A DNA stretch of 64,000 nucleotides from Roseateles puraquae (lineage in GTDB: Bacteria > Pseudomonadota > Gammaproteobacteria > Burkholderiales > Burkholderiaceae_C). The translations under genes and the position numbers were made by a program. The stretch lies in assembly GCF_002205845.1 (NCBI RefSeq), contig NZ_NISI01000013.1:84609-148608 (forward strand). Direction: 5' to 3'. Position 1 is the stretch's first letter; each line of letters starts with the position of its first letter. Shown one piece after another: positions 1-8,467 of this stretch. The notes under the pieces were generated by a model. It worked only from the letters and a program-made list of their open reading frames with translations, was not told the DNA's origin and made no database searches.

Positions 1-1
1 G

Positions 2-712
2 GTGGGTGTGGCGCTGCTGGTGCTGACGCTGCGCCACCCGGTGCTGGCGGAGAAGCGCCGCATGCAGGCCTATCTGGTGCTGGCGCTGGGCTCGCTGGTG
101 TTCTGGTCGCTCTACCAGATGGCACCCAACGGGCTGCAGATGTACGCGGTGGGCAATGTCTGGATGAACGTCTGGGGCGTGCCGGTCGCGCCGCAGTGGG
201 TGCAGAACATCAACACGGTGGTCATCGTCATCGGCGGGCCGCTGCTGGCGGCGCTGTTTGCACGCTGGCGCCGCCGTGGCTGGCCGGTGGACATCCCGAT
301 GCAGTTCTCGGGCGCGCTGCTGCTGATGGGCCTCGGGTTTCTCGCGCTGCCGCTGGGCATTCACCTGGCCGACCCGGCCACCGGCCGCGCCGACTTCGCC
401 TGGCTCTTCCTGAGCTACGTGCTGCAGGGCGTGGGCGAGCTGCTGATCTCGCCGGTGGGCTACGCCATGATCGGCCGGCTCGCGCCGCGGCAGTACCAGG
501 GCGTGATGATGGGCAGCTGGATGCTCGTCACCGGACTGGCGTCGCTTTACGCGGGCGACTTCTCCGGCATGGTCACCCAGCCGGTGGATGGCGCAGCCCT
601 GTCCACCAACCCCCTGTACGCGACGCTCTTCACCCAGCTGGCAGTGGGCTGCCTGCTGACGGGCGCGGTGATGTGGGGCCTGCGCCCCTGGCTGCGCCGA
701 CTGATCGGCTGA
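2..712 (+). CDS. POT-family peptide/proton symporter, C-terminal half (partial)
   Basis: Inner-membrane major-facilitator transporter of the proton-dependent oligopeptide (POT/PTR2, DtpA-like) family, which imports di- and tripeptides. The 236 residues seen are the C-terminal half of a protein that usually has about 500, so the apparent GTG start at base 2 is only the window edge. Visible traits are about six hydrophobic helices, the FWSLYQMAPNGLQ segment and the LQGVGELLISPVGYAMIGRLAP helix region typical of the second half of POT proteins. The gene ends 22 nt before the first possible start of the following glycosidase. The family assignment is secure; substrate choice cannot be read from this half. 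Confidence 0.85.
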   Translation: MGVALLVLTLRHPVLAEKRRMQAYLVLALGSLVFWSLYQMAPNGLQMYAVGNVWMNVWGVPVAPQWVQNINTVVIVIGGPLLAALFARWRRRGWPVDIPMQFSGALLLMGLGFLALPLGIHLADPATGRADFAWLFLSYVLQGVGELLISPVGYAMIGRLAPRQYQGVMMGSWMLVTGLASLYAGDFSGMVTQPVDGAALSTNPLYATLFTQLAVGCLLTGAVMWGLRPWLRRLIG

Positions 713-778
713 TGCCCCGGCTTCCCGAAATGTTTGCGCTACCACACAATGGTAGCCACAACAATTTCGGAGACGCCG

Positions 779-3421
779 TTGAACATCCTCTTCCTGCCCA
801 GGCGCTGGGCTGCGCTCGCGGCCGCCCTGGCCTTGCTGCCGGGCGCCCACGCGGCGCCTCCGGCCCCCGCCGCTGACGCCGAGGTCCAGGCCCGCGCCCT
901 GGTCTCGCAGCTGACACTCGACGAGAAGCTCGAACAGCTGCTCAACGGCGCTCCGGCCATCCCGCGCCTGGGCGTGCCGGCCTACAACTGGTGGACGGAG
1001 TCCCTGCACGGCGCCTTTGGGCCCGGGCCCACGACCAACTTCCCCCAACCCATCGGTCTGGCGGCCACCTTCCATCCCGGCCTGCTGCAGGAGGTGGCCG
1101 CCGCCATCAGCACCGAGGTGCGTGCGGTCCATGCGCTGGGCCGCGGCAAGCCCAACGCCAGCCGCATCGGCGGCGCGCTGAACACCTGGTCGCCCAACAT
1201 CAACATCTTTCGCGACCCGCGCTGGGGCCGCGGCCAGGAGACCTACGGCGAAGACCCCTTCCTGACCGCCGCCCTGGCCAAGGCCTACGTCCGCGGCATG
1301 CAAGGCCCCGATGCCGCCCGCCCGGACGTGATCGCCACGCCCAAGCACTTCGCGGTGCACAGCGGGCCCGAGTCCACACGCCATTCGGTGAACGTCTGGG
1401 TCTCGGCGCAGGACCTGGAGGACACCTACCTGCCCGCCTTCCGCGCCGCCCTGGTGGACGCGCGAGCCGGCTCGGTGATGTGCGCCTACAACCGCCTCAA
1501 TGGCGAACCGGCCTGCGCGAGCCACAGCCTGCTGGTGAAGACGCTGCGCCAGGACTGGGGCTTCTCGGGCTATGTCGTGTCGGACTGCGATGCCGTCGTC
1601 GACATCAGCCGCCATCACCGCTACGCCATCGACGACGCCGCCGGCGCCGCAGCTGCACTCAAGGCCGGCATGGACAACGAATGCAACGGCGCCACCCTCT
1701 CCCACACACCGGGCCTGGGTGAGCGCTACAGGCAGGCACTGGCGCGCGGCTTGATCCGCCAGGCCGACATCGACACCGCCCTGGTGCGCCTGTTCTCGGC
1801 CCGCCTGCGCAACGGCGACCTGCCCGGCCTGGGCGAGCGGCGCTTTCCGTCGCCCGACACGATCAACGCCGCCGGACAGCGTGCGCTGGCCCTGCGCGCG
1901 GCGGTGGAGAGCCTCGTGCTGCTGAAGAACGACGGCACGCTGCCGCTGCGCGCGGACCGCCGCATCGCGGTGGTCGGGCCACTGGCGGATGCCCGCCGCG
2001 TGATGCGCGGCAACTACTCGTCGGGGCAGACGGGGCCGACGCTCACCGTCGCTGAGGCCTTGCGTGCGCAGTTCTCGCCGGCGCAGGTGGTGCTGGTGCC
2101 TTTCGGCCCGTCCATCACGGATGGCGACCCGGTGCCCGCCAGCGCCTTCACGACGCCTGACGGCCGGCCCGGCCTGCGCGCCCGCTACTTCAATCTCGAC
2201 ACCGGTTCACCCCGGCAGGCCGGGCAGCGCCGCTACCAGGCCCGGCCCTTCGGCGAGCACGATGTGGCGCCCATGGCGTCGCAGCCGCAAGCCTTCGCGC
2301 AGGCTGGCGACCTGCCTCGCACGGTCTGGACCGGCTTCTTCACCGCGCCCGAGACCGGCCACTATCGCCTCGGCCTGGCGGGCCTGGCGGGCGAGCTGAC
2401 GGTCGATGGCCGCAGGGTCACGCTCGCCAGCCGCGCCACCCGATGGGCCGAGCCGGTCACGCTGGTGACGGTCGATCTGAAGCGCGGCCAACGCCACGCG
2501 CTGCGCCTGGTGGCTGACGCCGGTGTGGGCGCACCGCCGGCCATGCTCTGGCATCGCGTGTCGCGCCAGCCCCTGGACGAATTGCGCCGGGCCGCGGCGG
2601 AGGTGGACGTCGTCGTGGCCGTGGTGGGGTTGACCTCCGACCTGGAGGGCGAAGAAATGCCCGTGAAGATCGACGGCTTTGAGGGCGGGGACCGCACGCG
2701 GCTGGACCTGCCGGCCGACCAGCGTCGCTATCTGCAGGCGGTGGCGGCGCTGGGCAAGCCGGTGGTCGTCGTCAACCTCAGCGGCAGCGCCGTCGACCTG
2801 CGCTGGGCGCGGGACCACGCTGCGGCCATCCTGCAAGCCTGGTACCCCGGCGAGGGGGGTGGCACGGCCATCGCCCAGGTGCTGGCCGGTGCGGCCAATC
2901 CCGCGGGCCGCCTGCCGGTGACCTTCTACCGCAGCACCGACGACCTGCCGCCGTTCGACGACTACCGCATGGCGGGCCGCACCTACCGCTTCTTCTCCGG
3001 CGAGGTGGTCTACCCCTTCGGCCACGGTCTGAGCTACTCGACCTTCCGCTATGAGCCCGTGACGGTCGACGTGCAGGAAGGCTCCCAGACCACCGGCGTG
3101 ACGGTGCGCACGGCCATCACCAACACCAGCGCGCGCGATGGTGACGAGGTGGCGCAGCTCTACCTCACGCCCCCGGCCTTCGAGGGCGCCCCGCGCCTGG
3201 CGCTGCGCGGGGTGCAGCGCGTGCACCTGCGGGCCGGCGAGCGGCGTGAGATCAGCTACCACCTGGACGCGCGCGACCTGAGCTTTGTCGACCGTGACGG
3301 CATTCGCCAGGTCATGCCGGGAGCCTACCGGCTGCATGTCGGCGGCGGGCAACCCGCCACCGGCGCCGCGGGCGCGCAGGCCGACTTCTCGCTAGGCCGC
3401 CGCCTCGACCTGCCCCGTTGA
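779..3421 (+). CDS. Secreted glycoside hydrolase family 3 (beta-glucosidase/beta-xylosidase) with PA14-like insert
   Basis: Releases terminal beta-linked sugars from oligosaccharides, probably in the periplasm or outside. I chose the TTG at 779 because a GGAG lies 6 nt upstream (769-772) and translation from it gives a clean signal peptide ending near AHA-APPAP; the longer TTG start at 734 would bury this. From 779 the product is 880 residues. The GH3 N-terminal barrel carries the nucleophile motif GYVVSDCDAV (Asp near residue 269) and the KHFAVHSGPE segment. The C-terminal GH3 domain is split by a PA14-like insert starting near GLRARYFN, and a fibronectin-III-like domain closes the protein. 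The SDCD rather than SDW motif is commoner in GH3 xylosidases. A secreted esterase follows 45 nt downstream, which fits xylo-oligosaccharide use (inference). Confidence 0.9.
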   Translation: MNILFLPRRWAALAAALALLPGAHAAPPAPAADAEVQARALVSQLTLDEKLEQLLNGAPAIPRLGVPAYNWWTESLHGAFGPGPTTNFPQPIGLAATFHPGLLQEVAAAISTEVRAVHALGRGKPNASRIGGALNTWSPNINIFRDPRWGRGQETYGEDPFLTAALAKAYVRGMQGPDAARPDVIATPKHFAVHSGPESTRHSVNVWVSAQDLEDTYLPAFRAALVDARAGSVMCAYNRLNGEPACASHSLLVKTLRQDWGFSGYVVSDCDAVVDISRHHRYAIDDAAGAAAALKAGMDNECNGATLSHTPGLGERYRQALARGLIRQADIDTALVRLFSARLRNGDLPGLGERRFPSPDTINAAGQRALALRAAVESLVLLKNDGTLPLRADRRIAVVGPLADARRVMRGNYSSGQTGPTLTVAEALRAQFSPAQVVLVPFGPSITDGDPVPASAFTTPDGRPGLRARYFNLDTGSPRQAGQRRYQARPFGEHDVAPMASQPQAFAQAGDLPRTVWTGFFTAPETGHYRLGLAGLAGELTVDGRRVTLASRATRWAEPVTLVTVDLKRGQRHALRLVADAGVGAPPAMLWHRVSRQPLDELRRAAAEVDVVVAVVGLTSDLEGEEMPVKIDGFEGGDRTRLDLPADQRRYLQAVAALGKPVVVVNLSGSAVDLRWARDHAAAILQAWYPGEGGGTAIAQVLAGAANPAGRLPVTFYRSTDDLPPFDDYRMAGRTYRFFSGEVVYPFGHGLSYSTFRYEPVTVDVQEGSQTTGVTVRTAITNTSARDGDEVAQLYLTPPAFEGAPRLALRGVQRVHLRAGERREISYHLDARDLSFVDRDGIRQVMPGAYRLHVGGGQPATGAAGAQADFSLGRRLDLPR

Positions 3422-3466
3422 AGCCGCGCGCCCCTTCTTTCATCCCGACCTCACCCGGATCTCACC

Positions 3467-4414
3467 ATGTGGCCTCTGTCATCTCATCTCCGCGCCGCCA
3501 GCATCGTGCTGGCCCTGACCCTGCTGCAGCCGGCCTTCGCGCAGGACGGCAGCATCCATCCGATCCCCGCCCCACCCGAGCCGGGTGCGCTGCCCCTCGA
3601 CACGGGCCCCGTGCCAGGCCAGACCGCGGCTGAGGGCTGGTTCCGCCAATGGGGCGAGCCCATGGTGCGCAACGTCAGCACGGCCACCCTGACGCCCGTC
3701 CTGCCACCGCCCGGCCGTGCGACCGGTGCCGCCGTCATCGTGGCGCCGGGCGGCGCGTTCCGCTGGCTGTCCATGAACAACGAAGGCTGGAAGGTCGCGC
3801 GAGCCCTGGCTGACCAAGGTGTCGCCGCCTTCGTCCTCAAGTACCGGCTTCAGCCCACGCCGGCAGACGTGGCCGGCTTTCGCGACGCCATGGCGCGCAG
3901 CTTCGCAGCCGCCGGCAGCACGCCCGGCGACGGCCAACCGCCGCCGCCGCTGCCCGCCATGGACCTGCCGTTGGCCGACGCCCAGGCGGCACATGCGCTC
4001 ATCCTGGCCCGCGCCAAGGAATGGGGCATCGACCCCGACCGCCTCGGCATGATCGGCTTCTCTGCCGGCGCCGCCCTCACGCTGCAGTCCGTGCTTCGCC
4101 CCCAGCCGCTCAAGCTGGCCTTCATCGCCCCCATCTACGGCGGCATGGGCCCGGTGCAGGTGCCCGCCAACGCGCCGCCGATGTTCAACGTGATCGCGAC
4201 CGACGACTTTCTCTTCCGCGGCCAGTTCGGCGTCGTCAAGTCGTGGTTCGAGGCGGGGCGGCCGGTCGAGTTCCACCTCTACCAGAACGGTGGGCATGGC
4301 TTCGGCCTCGGCTACCCCGGCAACACCGCCAACGGCTGGTTCCCGGTCTTCATGCGGTGGCTGGACGTGAACGGCTGGCTCAAGCCGCGTGCACCGGCAC
4401 CGGCCATCCGGTGA
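3467..4414 (+). CDS. Secreted alpha/beta hydrolase, acetylxylan-esterase-like
   Basis: A 315-residue alpha/beta-fold esterase with a signal peptide ending near PAFA-QDG. The oxyanion motif is APGGAF, the nucleophile elbow GFSAGA, and the C-terminal catalytic His lies in NGGHGFG. Proteins of this BD-FAE/esterase group are often annotated as xylanase or acetyl esterases and remove acetyl groups from plant polysaccharides. Position directly behind a GH3 glycosidase on the same strand suggests one transcription unit that attacks acetylated oligosaccharides. Substrate is inferred from family and context only. Confidence 0.82.
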   Translation: MWPLSSHLRAASIVLALTLLQPAFAQDGSIHPIPAPPEPGALPLDTGPVPGQTAAEGWFRQWGEPMVRNVSTATLTPVLPPPGRATGAAVIVAPGGAFRWLSMNNEGWKVARALADQGVAAFVLKYRLQPTPADVAGFRDAMARSFAAAGSTPGDGQPPPPLPAMDLPLADAQAAHALILARAKEWGIDPDRLGMIGFSAGAALTLQSVLRPQPLKLAFIAPIYGGMGPVQVPANAPPMFNVIATDDFLFRGQFGVVKSWFEAGRPVEFHLYQNGGHGFGLGYPGNTANGWFPVFMRWLDVNGWLKPRAPAPAIR

Positions 4415-4526
4415 CCCCGCCGCGGATGTTCGAGAAAGCCTGATCGACGCTCACCTGCAGGCTGCTGGTTGCCGCCCGGCGGCGCCGCTACGGTCGGGCC
4501 TTTTGCCGGACCTCGCCGCCGTTGCC

Positions 4527-5117
4527 ATGATCCGACCTGAACCCTTCCGTGATGCCGCCGAGCGAGGCGACGGCATCTGTGTCGCCGAACTGCTGGCCCT
4601 GCACGGCCGCGCCACCTTGCCAGCCCTGTTGCTGGTCGTGGCCGTGCTCAGCAGCCTGCCTCTGGTGGGCCTGGGCACGGTGCTCAGCTTTGCCATGTTG
4701 GCCATCGCCTGGCAATGGCCGGCAAGGTCGGGCGCCACCTCACCGCACCGCTCGATGGCCCGGGTGCATGAACTGCGCCTGAACGCCCAGGGCGCACGCC
4801 GCTGCCTGCTGCTGCTGGCACGCCTGTACGACCTGGCGGGCAACCTGCTGCGCCGCCGCTGGCTGGCCTGGCGCCACCCCCGCACCGCACCGGCCTGGCG
4901 GCTGTGGATCGCCGCCATGGCCTTCCTCATCCTGCTGCCCATGCCCCTGGGCAACCTGCTGCCCTGCCTGAGCCTGGTGCTGCTCGCGCTGGGCTGGATC
5001 TACCGCGACGGCCTGGCCCTGGCCATGTCCCTGGTGATGGGCACCGCGGCGGTGGCCTTCTTCGCCTTCTCGGCGCATCTGCTGGTGGACCTCGTCGGCC
5101 AGTGGTGGCCGGCTTGA
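4527..5117 (+). CDS. ExoD-family membrane protein
   Basis: A 196-residue integral membrane protein of the exopolysaccharide-synthesis ExoD family. I start at the ATG at 4527, giving MIRPEPFRDAAERGDG; upstream in-frame sequence looks non-coding. Hydrophobic helices are seen near residues 30-55, 120-150 and 165-190, including a PMPLGNLLPCLSLVLLALG stretch that is characteristic of ExoD proteins. The first ExoD was described in Sinorhizobium as affecting exopolysaccharide and alkaline tolerance; the biochemical role is not known. It lies 112 nt downstream of the esterase on the same strand and is probably independent of it. Confidence 0.8.
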   Translation: MIRPEPFRDAAERGDGICVAELLALHGRATLPALLLVVAVLSSLPLVGLGTVLSFAMLAIAWQWPARSGATSPHRSMARVHELRLNAQGARRCLLLLARLYDLAGNLLRRRWLAWRHPRTAPAWRLWIAAMAFLILLPMPLGNLLPCLSLVLLALGWIYRDGLALAMSLVMGTAAVAFFAFSAHLLVDLVGQWWPA

Positions 5118-5391
5118 CGTGCGTCGCGCTGCATCGCGCGATGGCGTTCCGAACAGATCCAGCGCTTCGACGTACTCACCCTGCAAAGCCCGCAAGCTGA
5201 CCTTTGGGCACTGCGGCTCGAAGGGTCACGATCGACCCTGAGCGGTCATCCGACTACCGTGATGGGCTTGCCGGAAAGCTATCCATCAACGTTCGAGTTG
5301 ACCGGCAAGCACCGGGAGCGCGCCGGGAGGTGCACGATCACCCGCACGCTTTGCAGCGTGCGCCCGGTGCAGGTTTGTGTCAACGGACCTG
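5118..5391. other. Intergenic region, nothing recognised
   Basis: This 274-nt gap between the ExoD gene and a convergent small gene holds only short GC-rich dyads such as CGCGCTGCATCGCGCG just after the ExoD stop. I see no convincing promoter, terminator with a T-tract, or small gene. Confidence 0.5.
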
Positions 5392-5631
5392 TTAGGACTC
5401 ACTCGCGTTCAGCTCCACGCGTGCGACCTGCCACTGGTTCCATGCGTCTCCGGGATCGATGTCGGGATATCCGCGCTTCTCTTCCAACGCGCGCTTCATA
5501 TCTAGTGTCATCGTCATACAAACGGCATCGTCTCGGATACGCGAAACCTCGCTCTCTGTGAGCGGAGAGCCCTTCAGTTGCTCCGCACGCAGAAGAAGAG
5601 CGACAAGGGCAGGGATAGGAACGGGCACCAC
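5392..5631 (-). CDS. Conserved hypothetical small protein
   Basis: A 79-residue soluble protein from a GTG start, acidic in the middle, with the segment GSPLTESEVSRIRDDAVCM followed by KRGYPDIDP. The pattern (LTE.EV..IRD.AVCM, then EKRGY.DIDP) resembles small hypothetical proteins often scattered in proteobacterial genomes; no function is known to me. The open frame continues upstream to base 5703, adding GILRNLFGAKRSDPPDPA, and a GGAG lies just before an ATA codon at 5703. The natural start may therefore have been at 5703 as ATG, now ATA. It faces the ExoD gene and belongs to a stretch of small accessory genes. Confidence 0.6.
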   Translation of the reverse strand: MVPVPIPALVALLLRAEQLKGSPLTESEVSRIRDDAVCMTMTLDMKRALEEKRGYPDIDPGDAWNQWQVARVELNASES

Positions 5632-5805
5632 GGCCTCTTCATCCTTCGCCGGATCAGGTGGGTCGGATCGCTTTGCGCCGAACAGGTTCCTCAGGATGCC
5701 TATGTGGAGCTCCGTCTAGTTGTAAGCACTTCTTTAGCGATCACCTTATCACTGGTCCCCGGCGGCGGTCACTGGCAAGGGGTCGCTCCTCGCCGCAACC
5801 AGCCC

Positions 5806-6117
5806 TCAGCCTGCAGCGCGCCACCAAGCACCAGACAGAAACGCTTCAGGCACAGGCTGAGCCAGCGGGTCCTCGATGCCGAGAGCCGCCAGTTCGTCAA
5901 ACCATCGCGTACGAAGTGAGGCTGGCAACTCGGAGCCGCACCACGGGCAATAGGCGATATCCACGGAGCCTGAACCGCCGTCGTGAACGCGTAGCCCGTA
6001 CTCCCGAAACTTGTCCGAGTAGCAGATGATGGAATCCGGGCATGAATCCAGGTCGGGATGGTCAGAGCATATGAACTCGACCTGATCTTGCATCCTGGTG
6101 CAGCAGTGTTGGGCCAT
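5806..6117 (-). CDS. DUF6980-like small cysteine-rich protein
   Basis: A 103-residue cytoplasmic protein beginning MAQHCCTRMQDQVEF. It has a CC pair and a further Cys in the first 30 residues, VHDGGSGSVDIAYCPWCG near the middle, and LPASLRTRWFDELAALG near the end. The CPWCG knuckle with the upstream Cys residues suggests a bound metal, probably zinc. This architecture matches the family I know as DUF6980, which has no assigned function. It sits alone between other minus-strand small genes and has no visible operon partner. Confidence 0.72.
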   Translation of the reverse strand: MAQHCCTRMQDQVEFICSDHPDLDSCPDSIICYSDKFREYGLRVHDGGSGSVDIAYCPWCGSELPASLRTRWFDELAALGIEDPLAQPVPEAFLSGAWWRAAG

Positions 6118-6316
6118 TCGGTTTACCGGCAGCGTGCAGCGGGCGCCTAGGCTACTCGAAAGCGGCCTTTTGGCGACCGCCGCTCCTGGCCGGTCCCGGC
6201 CATCCTGGTGCCGGCCGGCTCAGGATGACGGGCAAGGCTCCTGGACACTGCCACTGTGACGATCGGGCAGGGGCCGCGCTGTAGGTTCGCTGCCCTCAGG
6301 CCAACTGGGCGACTAG

Positions 6317-6934
6317 TCACCAGGGCCCGCGGTAGCAACGCTTTGCTACCGCGGGCCTGAGCGTGATTGGCGGAAAAGCTGTGGTCACCGAGTTCACTGC
6401 CATCTGCGGCAAGCGCAGCTCCACAGGCCCTGCCTCGTACGGTTCGTCGAACACCACGAAAGGCAGCCTGCTGCCAGGCAGCCTGTAAGGACGGTTGACG
6501 AGCCAGGAAGCCTGCCCCGGTTCAGAAGAGCCGACTTCGGTGACGCCTACCTTGAACGCCTTGGGCCGGAGGGCGATGGAACGGAGAGTTGCCCCCGCGC
6601 CGTCGCGGACCTGCACCAGCGCATCGAGGAATGCGAAGCGGGTTCCCGGTGACACGATGACCGTGCCGCACAAGGTGCCCGGAAGCAAGCGACGTGTGTC
6701 GCTGCCTAGGCAGGGTTCAAGCCAGAGCGCGATCGCCCCGCCTTCAAGGAACAGCGCGTCGTACTCCGATTGCCTATCCACGGAGAACACGGCCGTGGGC
6801 GACGCGCTGGGCTGCAGCAACTGCTGGTCGCTACAGGTACCCGATGCACACCCCGCCAAGCCGATCAACAGCGCAGACCAGACCAGCAGCCGTTCGCCAG
6901 AGGCAAGCGCAGGAGGGAGTTTTTGCTTGAGCAT
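6317..6934 (-). CDS. Putative lipoprotein of unknown function
   Basis: A 205-residue exported protein. An N-terminal hydrophobic segment ends in the lipobox LAGC, so the mature protein would be lipid-anchored at a Cys near residue 29. The rest is beta-rich with pairs of Cys (PCLGSD, GTLCGTV) that could form disulfides in the periplasm. I recognise no family. The last residues (KRCYRGPW) are encoded inside a strong hairpin at 6323-6358, so the terminator overlaps the end of the reading frame. Confidence 0.6.
   Translation of the reverse strand: MLKQKLPPALASGERLLVWSALLIGLAGCASGTCSDQQLLQPSASPTAVFSVDRQSEYDALFLEGGAIALWLEPCLGSDTRRLLPGTLCGTVIVSPGTRFAFLDALVQVRDGAGATLRSIALRPKAFKVGVTEVGSSEPGQASWLVNRPYRLPGSRLPFVVFDEPYEAGPVELRLPQMAVNSVTTAFPPITLRPAVAKRCYRGPW
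6323..6358. terminator. Perfect hairpin at the end of the lipoprotein gene
   Basis: CCCGCGGTAGCAA and TTGCTACCGCGGG form a stem of 13 or more base pairs around a four-base loop. It overlaps the stop region of the minus-strand lipoprotein gene. No T-tract follows, so it may act as a Rho-independent-like 3' end protector rather than a classical terminator. Confidence 0.5.
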
Positions 6935-7051
6935 GTTCTAGCGGCGCGGAAGTCGGGCCTGCCTCGTGAAGTGATGCAGGAACAGCCTACCCGAGACCGG
7001 CCATTGGTCATCAGCCGCTCCTGGCCGACAGCAGTAGTGGCGGGCAAGACC

Positions 7052-7612
7052 TCATTGCGGGGAGGGCCGCTCCAGGACTACGAGTCCCTGCCGGGACAGA
7101 TACACAAGCTTGCCGTCTTTCACAGTGACATCCGCAATGTCAGCCCCATCCGAGAGAACGAAATCATCAACGAGGTTGAATGAATCGCCGCTCTTCCTAA
7201 AAAGCAAGAAACGCGTACGTCCCGCCTGGGGTACCTCGACACCAAACAACGACAGCGCTGAGCCACCCGGCAGGATGCGTTCGCCGTAAGCCTGAAGGCC
7301 GTAACCCGGAAACTTCAGCCTGAGCAATGCTGCGACCATGAGGCGGCGGTCAGGAAACCCCGTCGGCAACGGCGTCGACTCAACCAGCTTCGCCACTCTG
7401 GCAGCTTCACCGGGAGCGAGATTGTTCAAGTCGTTGCTGAACTCGTCGTAGTCTTGGTAAGACTTGCGAAGCTTGACCGTATGCCCCTGGTACACGAGGG
7501 AGTCTCCGAACCCAACCGTGCCATCAGCGGCATAGCAAAGCGATACCGGAATCGCGATACAACAAGTTAGTGCAAAGCGACGACCCAATGCCTGCCTAGA
7601 GTCTCTCGTCAT
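7052..7612 (-). CDS. Secreted protein of unknown function
   Basis: A 186-residue protein with a signal peptide (MTRDSRQALGRRFALTCC...) that is probably cleaved after SLCYA. The mature part is soluble and mixed alpha/beta, with motifs VGFGDSLVYQGHTVKLRKSY and DFVLSDGADIADVTVKDGK. I do not recognise a family. It lies between two other small exported proteins on the same strand with gaps of 117 and 132 nt, so the three may be separately transcribed. Base composition is slightly lower in GC than the flanking metabolic genes, which fits an accessory stretch. Confidence 0.58.
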   Translation of the reverse strand: MTRDSRQALGRRFALTCCIAIPVSLCYAADGTVGFGDSLVYQGHTVKLRKSYQDYDEFSNDLNNLAPGEAARVAKLVESTPLPTGFPDRRLMVAALLRLKFPGYGLQAYGERILPGGSALSLFGVEVPQAGRTRFLLFRKSGDSFNLVDDFVLSDGADIADVTVKDGKLVYLSRQGLVVLERPSPQ

Positions 7613-7744
7613 GATGTGATAGGCGGTAGTTCAACCGCAGGCCGATGCTATGCGAGCCGCCGGAAAACAGCCGTTCGCCGCCGACCACTCCTGGCCGCAA
7701 GCCGCCGCCAGGCGTCCGCCCCCCGTGCAAAGCGCTCCGCCCTG

Positions 7745-8248
7745 CTAACGCTGCGCGCGCACGCACGAGACCTTGCCCACCCAGCCCTTCTGAATCTGGG
7801 GCACCATCTCGCACAGCAGGTCACTCTCCTCCACCGTGACGCCCCAGTAGAGCATCCGTGTCTCGCGCTCTTCAGGTTTGCCGCGCCCCAGCACCATGTA
7901 GGTGACGAAGGTCGGCTGGTTGGCGAACAAGCGCGCCATGCGCGAGTCAAGCTCTGTCTTGCACTCAATGGATTTCACTGTGCCAGTGACTCCTTTGCGA
8001 GCGCTGGCGTCAATCACGGTCTGCACCATCTTGGCGGCGGCAGCGTCGCACTCCGTCTGGCTCGCGGTGGCCACCAACACCACCGAATTGATGACGCGGC
8101 CGCTGTCGCCCTTGAGGTCGACCTTGGTCTCGGCGTACACCGGCCGCTCGATGACGGCGGGGTTGGCCTGCTGCTGGCGTTGCTGCCGCGTCTTGTAGGC
8201 GAAAAAGGCCGCCGCGGCGACGATCAGCACGAGGATGATTTTCTTCAT
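7745..8248 (-). CDS. Membrane-anchored small protein of unknown function
   Basis: A 167-residue protein starting at the ATG at 8248 (MKKIILVLIVAAAAFFAYK), giving one N-terminal membrane anchor or uncleaved signal followed by a Gln-rich linker. The periplasmic part has four Cys residues (TECDAAA, IECKTEL, LLCEMV, VSCVRA) compatible with two disulfides, and ends QKGWVGKVSCVRAQR. No family recognised. The longer open frame upstream of 8248 has no coding character, and the ATG with a lysine-rich start is a typical membrane-targeting start. Confidence 0.65.
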   Translation of the reverse strand: MKKIILVLIVAAAAFFAYKTRQQRQQQANPAVIERPVYAETKVDLKGDSGRVINSVVLVATASQTECDAAAAKMVQTVIDASARKGVTGTVKSIECKTELDSRMARLFANQPTFVTYMVLGRGKPEERETRMLYWGVTVEESDLLCEMVPQIQKGWVGKVSCVRAQR

Positions 8249-8467
8249 GGGCTTTGCGGGTGGAAGGCGGCGCGAAGTATCCCGGCTGCGCCGGACCTTC
8301 TCCGACGACTTTGAAGAATGCCGCCACGTGCAGGCAGAGCGAGTCCGGCCTGCGAGACCCACAGGGGCTGCAACGGCCGCTCAGCCACATGAAGCCGGCG
8401 CTTGATCAAGGCCCGGCACGAAAAGCTCTCAGGCCAGAGCACTCACAAGACCCGGCCTCCCCAGGCC

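Noticed and set aside
734..778. Upstream TTG start of the GH3 protein
   Set aside because: It would put 15 polar residues before the signal peptide, and the TTG at 779 has its own GGAG.
2207..3352. Long minus-strand frame opposite the GH3 gene
   Set aside because: It is antisense to conserved GH3 motifs and has the low-complexity composition of a shadow frame.
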